A stretch of 56,069 bases of DNA from Streptomyces ipomoeae 91-03 (lineage in GTDB: Bacteria; Actinomycetota; Actinomycetes; Streptomycetales; Streptomycetaceae): positions 1-56,069 of the forward strand of contig NZ_AEJC01000366.1 in assembly GCF_000317595.1 (NCBI RefSeq), read 5' to 3'. Position numbers and translations under genes: made by a program. The notes beneath the pieces are model-generated. The model had not been told where the DNA came from. It was given only the letters and a program-made list of their open reading frames with translations, and did not search any database. Positions 24,807-32,659 of this stretch are shown in pieces. Numbering within the stretch: position 1 is the stretch's first letter; each line of letters opens with the position of its first letter.

Positions 24807-24843
24807 GACCGGCGTCACGGTAGGACCCACGGCACGGTAGGAC
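24799..24843. repeat. Three 17-bp tandem repeats at the end of the haloperoxidase gene
   Basis: CACGGTAGGAC occurs at 24799, 24816 and 24833 with a 17-bp period. The first copy contains the stop codon of the haloperoxidase-like gene, so the array looks like a local duplication of the gene end. Confidence 0.6.
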
Positions 24844-24850
24844 GCGGTCA

Positions 24851-25652
24851 CAGCGCCCGCGCCGCACAGGCCCTGACGTCCGCGTCGAAGTCCGTCGTCG
24901 CGGCGGCCAGGGCCGCCCGCCGTGAACTTCATCGCGCCGGTGCGGGACTTGTGCGGATCGAGGTGGTGGAACCAGGACGCGTCGTCGCGCTGCGGGTGGT
25001 CGAGGCGGTCGTGGCGGAGGCCCCAGCGGGACTCCGCGCGGGCCAGGAGGCTCGCGCGGCCATCTCCGCGCGGTCGCGGAACCTCGGTCGGCCGGACCGG
25101 AGTCACACGGTCGGCGTCACCAGCAGGAGTGAGGTGCCCGTCGAGAGCCGACCTTGCGAACGCGGCCGTGTCCAACCGTGCGCCGCTTGTCCGGATTCGC
25201 CCCCGGTGAGCCGGGCTTTCCCAGCGCTCCAGCAGGCCGTGCGCCGTCGGCGCCCGTGACGGCGCTCGCGCTCCGGACGCGTATGCGCCCATGCGTGAGA
25301 TGAGCCGCGGACAAGTAGGGACCGAACGAAGACACGGCGGGCGGCCCAGCCCTGTGATCGTGCCATCGTGAGGGCGTCCGCCGTCCGGACAGCCCCGTGA
25401 CTCAGGGCAGCGGAAACGCCTTGTCGTGCGGATGTTCCGCTGCCGGACGGTGCCCGGACCGCCCGGGCCATCGACGAGCCCGAGGGCCGGCACCAGTGTC
25501 CCAGCCGTCACCGGCCACATGCCGCCGGTGGAAGGGACCACCCCGGGGCGAGCCGACCCCGGCCGGCAGGGCCTGCACCCCGGCGCCTGGCACGGCTCCA
25601 GCACACGCCGACGTCGGTCTCCATCACCGGCCGACGTCGGCCCAGCATGCTG
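24851..25652. other. Intergenic stretch with no confident gene
   Basis: About 0.8 kb of GC-rich DNA. At its left edge the minus strand reads AALAAATTDFDADVRACAARAL before a TGA at 24848-24850, which looks like the last repeat of a HEAT-type protein and may be a gene-end relic. Nothing upstream continues it convincingly. I found no supported gene in the remainder on either strand. Confidence 0.4.
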
Positions 25653-25685
25653 AAGGCCCGCACTCCGTAAGGGAGTCCGGGCCTT
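25653..25685. terminator. Hairpin, possible bidirectional terminator
   Basis: AAGGCCCG (25653-25660) pairs with CGGGCCTT (25678-25685), and ACTCC (25662-25666) pairs with GGAGT (25672-25676), with one C-C mismatch and a GTAAG loop. Runs of A and T flank the stem on each side. Confidence 0.6.
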
Positions 25686-25795
25686 CGCGGAGAACTGACC
25701 GTCGCCCTCATCCTCACCGCGAAGTGGTTCATGTCGGTGAACAACGATCAAGTGCACGTATGTTGACGTGCTCACGGCAGGAACCTACCTTTCGG

Positions 25796-25807
25796 GAAAG
25801 CGCTTTC
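25796..25807. promoter_or_regulatory. Palindromic operator GAAAGCGCTTTC upstream of the pectate lyase
   Basis: A perfect 12-bp palindrome with a central CG, the pattern recognised by LacI-family sugar regulators. It lies about 200 bp before the pectate lyase ATG. It may provide repression relieved by pectin breakdown products. No LacI-type gene is in the window. Confidence 0.5.
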
Positions 25808-26005
25808 TTCGGGCTCTGATGCCGTACCGGGTCGTCCGGACCATTCATGTTCTTGAACGCGTTGCAGTGTGCGGCACCGCGGTGCTCGCGGTTGGCGCTG
25901 AAGGCCTCGACGGTCTGCCGGAACGGCCACGGCATCGAGCGGCAACACCCGGCCTTCGAGGACGAACGAAGACGGAAGACGAATGAACCGAATGGGGAGG
26001 CGAGG

Positions 26006-27109
26006 ATGAAAAGACCAGTCGCGCTGCGACTCCATGCGGCGCTGGCCACGGTGGCCCTGGCTGCCGCGACCGGTGCGGTTCTGTCGATGCCCGAGGCGTC
26101 GGCGGCGACCGGTGGCGTCACCGGCTACGCGACCCAGAACGGCGGGACCACCGGCGGCGCGGGCGGCCAGACGGTGCGGGCCACCACGGGAACCGCGATC
26201 CACGCGGCCCTGTGCGGCCGGGCCAGCAGCAGCACCCCGATCACCATCCAGGTCGAGGGGACCATCAACCACGGCAACACCAGCAAGGTGTCGGGTGCCA
26301 GCTGCAACACCGCCGCCGGAGTGATCGAGCTCAAGGAGATCAGCAACGTCACGATCATCGGAGTGGGGAGCGGCGCCGTCTTCGACCAGCTGGGCATCCA
26401 CATCCGCGACTCCCGCAACATCATCATCCAGAACGTGACCGTCCGGAACGTCAAGAAGTCGGGCTCCCCCACGTCCAACGGCGGTGACGCCATCGGCATG
26501 GAGCGCAACGTCCGCAACGTCTGGGTCGATCACGTCACCCTGGAAGCGTCGGGTGGGGAGTCGGAGGGGTTCGACGGCCTCTTCGACATGAAGGACAACA
26601 CCCAGTACGTGACCCTGTCCTACAGCACCCTGCGCAACTCCGGCCGCGGTGGCCTCGTCGGGTCCAGCGAGAGCGACCTCTCGAACGGCTTCATCACGTA
26701 CCACCACAACCTGTACGAGAACATCGACTCCCGCGCACCCCTGCTGCGTGGCGGTACGGCCCACATGTACAACAACCACTACCTGCGCCTCAACGAGTCC
26801 GGTATCAACTCCCGGGCCGGAGCGCGCGCCAAGGTGGACAACAACTACTTCAAGGACTCCAAGGACGTCCTGGGCACCTTCTACACCGACGCGGCCGGCT
26901 ACTGGCAGGTCAGCGGCAACACCTTCGACAACGTGACCTGGTCCAGCCCCGGCAGCGAGAATCACCCGGCCGGCCCGAACCCGCAGTCCAACACCACGGT
27001 CAGCATCCCGTACTCCTACACCCCCGATGCGACCGGCTGCGTGCCGAACATCGTGAGCCGGACAGCGGGTGCCGGCAAGGGTCTGCTGGTGTCGGACGGC
27101 AAGTGCTAG
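26006..27109 (+). CDS. Secreted pectate lyase, polysaccharide lyase family 1
   Basis: A 367-residue protein with a signal peptide ending near EASA-ATG (about residue 34). The right-handed beta-helix of PL1 is shown by GSGAVFDQLGIHIRDSRNII, GDAIGMERNVRNVWVDHVTL, GFDGLFDMKDNTQYVTLSY and RAPLLRGGTAHMYNNHYLRL. It cleaves polygalacturonate by beta-elimination outside the cell and needs calcium. Two Cys residues near the end may form a disulfide. GGGGAGG precedes the ATG at 26006. The stop TAG (27107-27109) is part of the CTAG target of the adjacent IS701-family element, so the insertion left the protein intact. Confidence 0.9.
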   Translation: MKRPVALRLHAALATVALAAATGAVLSMPEASAATGGVTGYATQNGGTTGGAGGQTVRATTGTAIHAALCGRASSSTPITIQVEGTINHGNTSKVSGASCNTAAGVIELKEISNVTIIGVGSGAVFDQLGIHIRDSRNIIIQNVTVRNVKKSGSPTSNGGDAIGMERNVRNVWVDHVTLEASGGESEGFDGLFDMKDNTQYVTLSYSTLRNSGRGGLVGSSESDLSNGFITYHHNLYENIDSRAPLLRGGTAHMYNNHYLRLNESGINSRAGARAKVDNNYFKDSKDVLGTFYTDAAGYWQVSGNTFDNVTWSSPGSENHPAGPNPQSNTTVSIPYSYTPDATGCVPNIVSRTAGAGKGLLVSDGKC

Positions 27110-28522
27110 TAGGGCTTGGTTATCTTGGATGGGGAATAGCGTGTCGGCCTCGCGGGGGTGAGGGCCATGACCCCGCAGGAGCTGGTGGAGGCCCAGGACC
27201 GGCTGGCGGCGTTCGCGGCCGAGGTGTTCGCCCCGCTGGGGCGGGTTGACCAGCGGCGGTGGGGCGAGCGGTATGTGCGGGGGCTGCTCGGCGAGGGGCG
27301 GCGCAAGTCGATGGAGCCGATGGCGGCCCGGCTGGGGGTGGACCGGCAGGGGCTGCAGCAGTTCCTGGCCGACTCCCCGTGGTCGCACCAGATGGTGCTG
27401 GCCGAGGTGGCCTGGAGGATGGAGCCGGTCATCCGCCCGGATGCCTGGGTGGTCGATGACGTGTCCTTCCCCAAGGACGGGCACGCCTCCCCGGGCGTGG
27501 CCGCGCAGTACTGCGGGGCGTTGGGCAAAACCGCGAACTGCCAGGTCGCGCCGAGCGTGCACCTGGTCACCGATGCCGCCTCCTGCCCGGTGAACCGGCG
27601 GCTGTTCCTGCCGGCCGCGTGGGATGCGGCCGCCGCGGCCGCCGAGGAGGCCGGCCGGGCGGAGCACAGGCGGCGCCGGGCCCGGATCCCCGCCGGCGTG
27701 GGGCATGCCGAGAAGTGGCAGCTGGCCGTCGACATGGTCGACGAGCTGCGCTGCTGGGGCCTGGAGCCGCCGCTGGTGGTGGCCGACGAGGGCTACGGGC
27801 AGGACGGGGCCTTCCGCGAGGCGCTGACCGAGCGCGGCATCGCCTACGTGGTCGGGGCGCGCTCGGACACCGCGGTCCTGCCCGAGACCGTCACGCGCAC
27901 CGCCCCTGCCTGGTCGGGCACCGGCCGCAAGCCCGTTGTGCGCTACCGGGACCAGCCCGTCGCGGTGCGCGAGCTGGTCCTGGGCATCGGGCGCGGCGCC
28001 CTGCACCGGGTGACCTGGCGCCAGGGCTCCAAGGGGCCGCTGCGCTCGCGGTTCGCCGCACTGCGGGTGCGCCCGGCCGGGGTCCGCCTGCGCCGGGCGC
28101 ACCGGGGCGCGGACCTTCCGGTGTGCTGGCTGCTGGCCGAGTGGCCCGCCGGGGAGGAACAGCCGGTGAAGTACTGGCTGTCCACCCTGCCGGCTGACAC
28201 CCCGCTGCGGCACCTGGTGCGTGCGGCGAAGATCCGCTGGCGGGTGGAGCACGACTACCGGGAACTGAAGACCGCCCTGGGACTGGGCCACTTCGAAGGC
28301 CGCACCTTCAACGGCTTCCTGCGGCACGTCACCCTGGCCTCGGTGGCGCAGGCGTTCTGCACCCTGGAGCGGCTGTGCCCGCCAGCAGCGGCCACGGCCT
28401 GACGACCTACCAGGTTGTGGCCGAGCTCCAAGTCCTCCTCGTCTGCTGGGCAGGAACATGCCCCACCTGCCGAAGACCCTGGACCCGATACGACACGCCG
28501 GTCCCAACCTAACCAAGCCCTA
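27110..28522 (+). mobile_element. IS701-family insertion sequence
   Basis: 1413 bp bounded by inverted repeats: TAGGGCTTGGTTA at 27110-27122 and its exact complement at 28510-28522, with weaker matching further in. CTAG flanks both ends (27106-27109 and 28523-28526). A CTAG-like 4-bp target is usual for this family. The single transposase gene is intact. Because the target is nearly always CTAG, the matching flanks do not prove a simple insertion. Confidence 0.88.
27167..28402 (+). CDS. IS701-family DDE transposase
   Basis: A 411-residue transposase. IS701/IS4-type features include WVVDDVSFPKDGHASPGVAA (first catalytic Asp), LEPPLVVADEGYGQDGAFRE (second Asp) and the YREKG-like IRWRVEHDYRELKTALGLGH (Glu), near the C-terminus. 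The ATG at 27167 has GAGG upstream; a GTG at 27158 is in frame. No frameshift or missing catalytic residue is visible. Confidence 0.9.
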   Translation: MTPQELVEAQDRLAAFAAEVFAPLGRVDQRRWGERYVRGLLGEGRRKSMEPMAARLGVDRQGLQQFLADSPWSHQMVLAEVAWRMEPVIRPDAWVVDDVSFPKDGHASPGVAAQYCGALGKTANCQVAPSVHLVTDAASCPVNRRLFLPAAWDAAAAAAEEAGRAEHRRRRARIPAGVGHAEKWQLAVDMVDELRCWGLEPPLVVADEGYGQDGAFREALTERGIAYVVGARSDTAVLPETVTRTAPAWSGTGRKPVVRYRDQPVAVRELVLGIGRGALHRVTWRQGSKGPLRSRFAALRVRPAGVRLRRAHRGADLPVCWLLAEWPAGEEQPVKYWLSTLPADTPLRHLVRAAKIRWRVEHDYRELKTALGLGHFEGRTFNGFLRHVTLASVAQAFCTLERLCPPAAATA

Positions 28523-29297
28523 CTAGGTCCACGCTGCCGGCGGTCATGACCTGCCAGCGGCCGGTGTCGTCCTCGCCGGCGTAGTACAGCTCCGCTGTGC
28601 CGTGACCGGTGGGCAGGAGGGCCGGGTAGAAGGCGTAGCGGGTGTCCGGGGCGTCAGCGGTGCCGCGATGCAGGACCGGGCCGAGCTTGTGCCAGCGCAG
28701 CCCGTCGTCGGAGACGGCGGCGGCGAGCGAGCGGGAGGTACCGGCCCCATAGACCATCAGCAGGCCCCCGCCGGGCAGTTCGGTGACGGCAGGGCAGTCC
28801 GCGGCGTACGCGTCGCAGGATCCGGTGGAGCCGAGACCGAGGGCGAGTTGGTGGCGCTGCCAGGTGACGCCGTCGTCGGAGCGGGCAAGGTGAATGCGCC
28901 GGTGCTGGCCGTCGTGCCCGGCGTACCACATCCACCAGCCGTCCCGGCGGCGCAGCACCGCGGGCAAAAGCACGTGGATGCCCTGGGTGCTGCCGTGCGC
29001 GGGGTCGGGGGCCAGGGCGAGGGTGGGCTCACGCCAGGTGCATCCGCCGTCACAGCTGACGGTCTGGCAGATCTGCCAGGGCCCGTCCTGGGCCCGGGCA
29101 CTGAACCACAGCCTCAGCTTGGTCCCGTCGGAGACCAGGCAGGCGCCCGTCGCGTCGATGGTGCCCGCGGGCATGGGCACCAGGTGCCCGTCGTCGAGCC
29201 GGACCGGGCCGCGCTGCGGACTGCGGTAGATACGGATTTGATTGCGGCCGCCGGTGTACCAGGGCTCCGGTGCCCGCTCGGGCAGCTGACGCGGCAC
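28509..29297 (-). CDS. Beta-propeller glycosidase-like protein, C-terminus cut by the IS
   Basis: A 262-residue frame with repeated beta-propeller strands of the GH43/GH32 style: GTKLRLWFSARAQDGPWQI, DGWWMWYAGHDGQHRRIHLA, RSDDGVTWQRHQLALGLGS, VSDDGLRWHKLGPVLHRGTA and GTAELYYAGEDDTGRWQV. The last six codons and the stop lie inside the IS701 end, so the native C-terminus is missing. At the other end the frame runs open past the start at 29297 (LLAVTVGPAADRAFVPRQLP), and the true start is unclear; the divergent dehydratase fragment begins near 29393. It may bind or hydrolyse a glycan. Function is a family guess. Confidence 0.55.
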   Translation of the reverse strand: MPRQLPERAPEPWYTGGRNQIRIYRSPQRGPVRLDDGHLVPMPAGTIDATGACLVSDGTKLRLWFSARAQDGPWQICQTVSCDGGCTWREPTLALAPDPAHGSTQGIHVLLPAVLRRRDGWWMWYAGHDGQHRRIHLARSDDGVTWQRHQLALGLGSTGSCDAYAADCPAVTELPGGGLLMVYGAGTSRSLAAAVSDDGLRWHKLGPVLHRGTADAPDTRYAFYPALLPTGHGTAELYYAGEDDTGRWQVMTAGSVDLVGLG

Positions 29298-29392
29298 GAA
29301 GGCGCGGTCGGCGGCCGGGCCGACGGTGACGGCCAGCAGCCGCCGCCCTTGATGAACCGTCGCGGCCGGGGCGAAGCAGATCTGGCCGTCCG

Positions 29393-29641
29393 CCCGGCTT
29401 CGATCAACTCGTCCCCGGTGGGGGGCTGACCCGTTACGACGCCGTGCACTCGGAGGAGGGCGGCCGGTTCCACCACGCCCTCAATCGCTACCGTGTCGTC
29501 GAGGTGCTGGACAGCGACCTGCCCCACCTGCCCCCGGACTTCCTGTGGGTGACGCTGGGACAGCTTTCCGCGCTGCTGCGACACAGCAACTACCTCAACG
29601 TCGAGCTGCGCACCCTCATCACCTGTCTGCACACCCTGTGA
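29393..29641 (+). pseudogene. C-terminal remnant of NDP-hexose 2,3-dehydratase
   Basis: The plus strand reads GFDQLVPGGGLTRYDAVHSE, EGGRFHHALNRYRVVEVLD, then LPPDFLWVTLGQLSALLRHS and NYLNVELRTLITCLHTL, ending at TGA 29639-29641. This is the conserved C-terminal end of the EvaA-type NDP-4-keto-6-deoxyhexose 2,3-dehydratases of antibiotic deoxysugar pathways, which are about 450 residues long. The rest is missing; the junction with the divergent propeller gene lies near 29390. Confidence 0.72.
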
Positions 29642-29715
29642 CCGGTGATCCGCCGGCTTCGTCCGCCGGCCCCGTCCACACCCTCCCGCACGCAGTGACC
29701 TCCGGAGCGACGATC

Positions 29716-30708
29716 ATGAGGCATCCGCGCCCCCTGCGCCTAGGTGTCCTGGGCTGTGCCGATATCGCCCGGCGCCACATGTTGCCGGCTCTCGTGGCCG
29801 ACGGGGATATCGCGCTGGTGGCTGTGGCGAGCAGGAGTGCAGCCAAAGCGGCGAGCTTCGCCGAGCGTTTCGGCTGCGCACCCGTCCGCGGCTACGAACG
29901 ACTCCTCGCCCGGTCCGACATCGACGCGGTGTACATTCCGCTGCCCGCGATGCTGCACGCCGAGTGGGTGGACCGGGCGCTCGCGTCGGGACACCACGTG
30001 CTGGTGGAGAAGCCGCTGACCGCGAGCCACGCGCAGACGGCCGCGCTCGTCGCGCGGGCCCGCGCCCAAAGGCTGGTGCTGTTCGAGAACTTCATGTTCA
30101 CGCACCACTCCCAGCACGCGCGGGTCAGGGCGTTGCTGGACGGTGGCGAGATCGGTGAATTACGCGCCTTCTCCGCCACGTTCACCATCCCGCCGCGGCC
30201 CGCGGACGACATTCGCTACGACCCGGCGACCGGCGGCGGCGCGCTCCTGGACGTCGGCGTTCACCCCGTGCGCGCGGCCCTGTCCTTCCTGGGCCCAGAT
30301 CTGGAGGTGGCGGGCGCTGTGTTGCGCCGGGACGCCCGCGGTGGTGCCGTGCTGTCGGGCAACGCACTGCTGCACACCCCCGAGGGGGTGGTGGGCAGGA
30401 TCGCCTTCGGCATGGAACACGCCTACGCCTGCGCGTACGAGCTGCACGGCGCCACGGGACGGCTGATCCTGGACCGAGCCTTCACCCCGCCCGCCGACCA
30501 CCGTCCCGTGGTGCGGATCGAGGGGCCGGACGGGAGTCGGGAGCTCCCCCTTGAACCGGACCACCAGTTCGCCAACGTGGTACGGGCGTTCACCGCCGCA
30601 GTGCGGCACGGAACGGGGCGCGACACATACGCCGATCTCTCGCTCCGGCAGGCCGGGCTGGTCGACGCGATCGCCGCGCGGGCGACAACGGTGACAGTGC
30701 GCACGTAG
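29716..30708 (+). CDS. Gfo/Idh/MocA-type NDP-hexose 3-ketoreductase
   Basis: A 330-residue oxidoreductase. The NAD(P) site is LGVLGCADIARRHMLPALVA; the family EKP motif is HHVLVEKPLTASHAQT, and GGGALLDVGVHPVRAALSFL follows the substrate-binding start. Its immediate upstream neighbour is the tail of an NDP-hexose 2,3-dehydratase. In 2,6-dideoxysugar pathways these two enzymes act in sequence: the dehydratase makes an unstable 3,4-diketo sugar that the ketoreductase reduces at C3. With the partner gone and no other deoxysugar genes here, the gene looks orphaned but is itself intact. The start is the ATG at 29716. Confidence 0.85.
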   Translation: MRHPRPLRLGVLGCADIARRHMLPALVADGDIALVAVASRSAAKAASFAERFGCAPVRGYERLLARSDIDAVYIPLPAMLHAEWVDRALASGHHVLVEKPLTASHAQTAALVARARAQRLVLFENFMFTHHSQHARVRALLDGGEIGELRAFSATFTIPPRPADDIRYDPATGGGALLDVGVHPVRAALSFLGPDLEVAGAVLRRDARGGAVLSGNALLHTPEGVVGRIAFGMEHAYACAYELHGATGRLILDRAFTPPADHRPVVRIEGPDGSRELPLEPDHQFANVVRAFTAAVRHGTGRDTYADLSLRQAGLVDAIAARATTVTVRT

Positions 30709-30784
30709 GGGGTGTGCGCACGGCGCTGATGCCGGGAGGCCCCGACAGGGGTGGCGACAGTGCTTCCGGAGCGTGCCTCACAGG

Positions 30785-30833
30785 CCCTGCGGGCCAGGAA
30801 CTCCTTGATGTGCGCCAGCCACGGCGGCTCCGG
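30785..30833 (-). pseudogene. Tail fragment of a third alpha/beta hydrolase copy
   Basis: The minus strand reads PEPPWLAHIKEFLARRA, matching the C-terminus GPVWLAHVDKFLARHGL of the hydrolase at 30892-31665. It lies about 60 bp beyond that gene's stop on the same strand, so it is what remains of a tandem paralogue. Confidence 0.55.
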
Positions 30834-30891
30834 TAGTGACCGTCGCCGCCGTGAGGCCTCTCCGAGCAGTCCCCGGGGATACCCCGGGCCG

Positions 30892-31665
30892 TCAAAGGCC
30901 GTGGCGGGCCAGGAACTTGTCCACGTGTGCCAGCCATACGGGCCCGGCCTCGGCGACCAGGTGGCCCGCCTGGATCTCCGCGTACTCGGCGCCTGCGATG
31001 CCGTCGGCCAGGGAGCGTGAGCCGGTCGGGGCGACGAAGGTGTCCTCCACGGGCGCGACGACCAGCGTCGGGACGGCGATCCGTTCCAGGTCGGCGGTCA
31101 CGTCCACCGTCCGCATCAGCGTGAACTGCTCCTCTGCGCCGGCTTCGACAGATCCCGCGATCTTCTCCAGCGCGTACTCGATCTGGTCCGGTGAGAGCGC
31201 GGACAGCATGGTGTCACCGAAGACCGCCAGGGCGGCGAGCCGTGCGTATCCCATGTGGTCATGTCGGGCAAGGCAGTCCAGAAACATGGCGATGGTGATC
31301 TTCAAGCGTTGGTCGGGAGTGGCGAAGCCCGCCGTCAGGACCAGCCCCCGGACCCGCTCGGGGTGCCGGACCGCGGCCCGCACCGCCACCGCGGCACCGA
31401 GCGAGTTGCCGAGCACCGTGAAGGTGTCCTGGTCGGCCGCCGCTACTATCGCGTCTGCCAACCCGTCGAGCGTGAGCCGCCCCTCGGCGCGCGGGGTGCC
31501 GGCGGAGCCGGGGTAGTCCGGTGCGACGACAGTGTGTTCGGCCGACAGCGCGGGGACGATCGTGCCGAAGTCGTTCTCCGTGTGTGTACCTACGTCGTGT
31601 GCGAGGAGCAGAGCGGGACCGGAACCAGTGACGGTGGTGGCAAGAGCAGGTGAGGGAGAAATCAT
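30892..31665 (-). CDS. Alpha/beta hydrolase, paralogue 1
   Basis: A protein of about 257 residues with the alpha/beta hydrolase fold. The nucleophile elbow is LGNSLGAAVA (G-x-S-x-G with Ser), the oxyanion region is ALLLAHDVGTHTENDFG, the acid is probably the Asp in VVAPVEDTFVAP, and the His is in IQAGHLVAEAG. Start choice is uncertain: ATG 31665 or GTG 31674, neither with a strong ribosome site. It is divergent from, and clearly paralogous to, the gene at 31819. The substrate is unknown; the family includes esterases, haloperoxidases and polyketide hydrolases. Confidence 0.82.
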   Translation of the reverse strand: MISPSPALATTVTGSGPALLLAHDVGTHTENDFGTIVPALSAEHTVVAPDYPGSAGTPRAEGRLTLDGLADAIVAAADQDTFTVLGNSLGAAVAVRAAVRHPERVRGLVLTAGFATPDQRLKITIAMFLDCLARHDHMGYARLAALAVFGDTMLSALSPDQIEYALEKIAGSVEAGAEEQFTLMRTVDVTADLERIAVPTLVVAPVEDTFVAPTGSRSLADGIAGAEYAEIQAGHLVAEAGPVWLAHVDKFLARHGL

Positions 31666-31818
31666 GCCGGTCACTTTATTGATTATCTTCTGTATGAAAT
31701 CCCAGACGTGGGGTGTGCCTAATCCCGGCCCGCCACGCGCGGCGGGGAATGCTACGGTGCTCAACCCCCTGGAGCACACTAGAAATTCTTCTCGATCTCA
31801 GTCCCTAAAGTCGTTGGC

Positions 31819-32613
31819 ATGTCAGATGAACTGCATGCGCCCTATTCCCTCACCATGGCGGTCTTCGGCAGTGGCCCCGCCGTCCTGCTCGTACCCGCCG
31901 CCGGTGCCAGTATCGAGGACAGTTTCGATCCGCTGCCCACGCTGCTGTCCGAGACCCGTACGGTCGTCGCCCCGGAGTACCCGGGTTGCGCCGACGCGCC
32001 GGGCGTCGACCGTCCACTGACCCTCGACAACCTCGCGGACGCGTATGTGGCGGCGGCCGTCGCCGCAGGTCAGGAGTCCTTCACGGTCGTCGGCCACTCG
32101 CTCGGTGCCGCGGTGGCGGTGCGAGCCGCGGTCCGGCACCCCGAGCGGGTCAGGGGGCTGGTCCTGACGGCGGGCTTCGCTACTGCCGACCAACGCTTGA
32201 AGATCACCACCGCGATGATCCTCGACTGCCTCGCCCGCCGCGACTTCCGCGGTTACGCTCGCATCATGGTCTCGACCTGCGTCGGGGAGAGCCTGGTGAA
32301 CGTGCTGCCGGTCGGTGAGGTGTACCGCGCCCTCGGTGAGGTGGCGGAGCTGGTCTGGCCCGGGGCCGAGGAGCAGTTCGCCCTGGTGCGGACCGTGGAC
32401 GTCACGGAGGACTTGGCCAGGATCGACGTACCCACGCTGGTCATCGCGACGACGGAGGACACCTTCGTCTCTCCGGCCAACTCGCGCTTCCTCGCCGACG
32501 GCATTCCGGGGGCGGCGTACACGGAGGTCGCGGCCGGTCATCTCATCAACATCGCGCACACCGAACCCTGGAACGAGGTGATAGCCAAGTTTTTCACGGA
32601 GAATGAAATCTGA
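31819..32613 (+). CDS. Alpha/beta hydrolase, paralogue 2
   Basis: A 264-residue alpha/beta hydrolase with the elbow VVGHSLGAAVAVRAAVRHPE, oxyanion region AVLLVPAAGASIEDSF, acid in VIATTEDTFVSPA and His in VAAGHLINIAH. Long stretches match the divergent neighbour almost word for word, such as RVRGLVLTAGFAT and DQRLKIT, so the pair arose by inverted duplication. The 150-bp region between them should hold both promoters. The ATG at 31819 is the only plausible start; no strong ribosome site is seen. Confidence 0.85.
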   Translation: MSDELHAPYSLTMAVFGSGPAVLLVPAAGASIEDSFDPLPTLLSETRTVVAPEYPGCADAPGVDRPLTLDNLADAYVAAAVAAGQESFTVVGHSLGAAVAVRAAVRHPERVRGLVLTAGFATADQRLKITTAMILDCLARRDFRGYARIMVSTCVGESLVNVLPVGEVYRALGEVAELVWPGAEEQFALVRTVDVTEDLARIDVPTLVIATTEDTFVSPANSRFLADGIPGAAYTEVAAGHLINIAHTEPWNEVIAKFFTENEI

Positions 32614-32659
32614 TGTCGCATCAGAATTGAGAAGAAATCGGCAGGGTTCCCGGCGCTGC

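Noticed and set aside
24798..25775. A 325-codon minus-strand frame after the haloperoxidase gene
   Set aside because: No domain, no plausible start, and coding character only in a short stretch that belongs to another frame.
25772..28516. A 914-codon open frame antisense to the pectate lyase and the IS701 transposase
   Set aside because: It is a shadow frame: it crosses the IS boundary, lacks any domain, and its residues mirror the codon bias of the real genes on the other strand.
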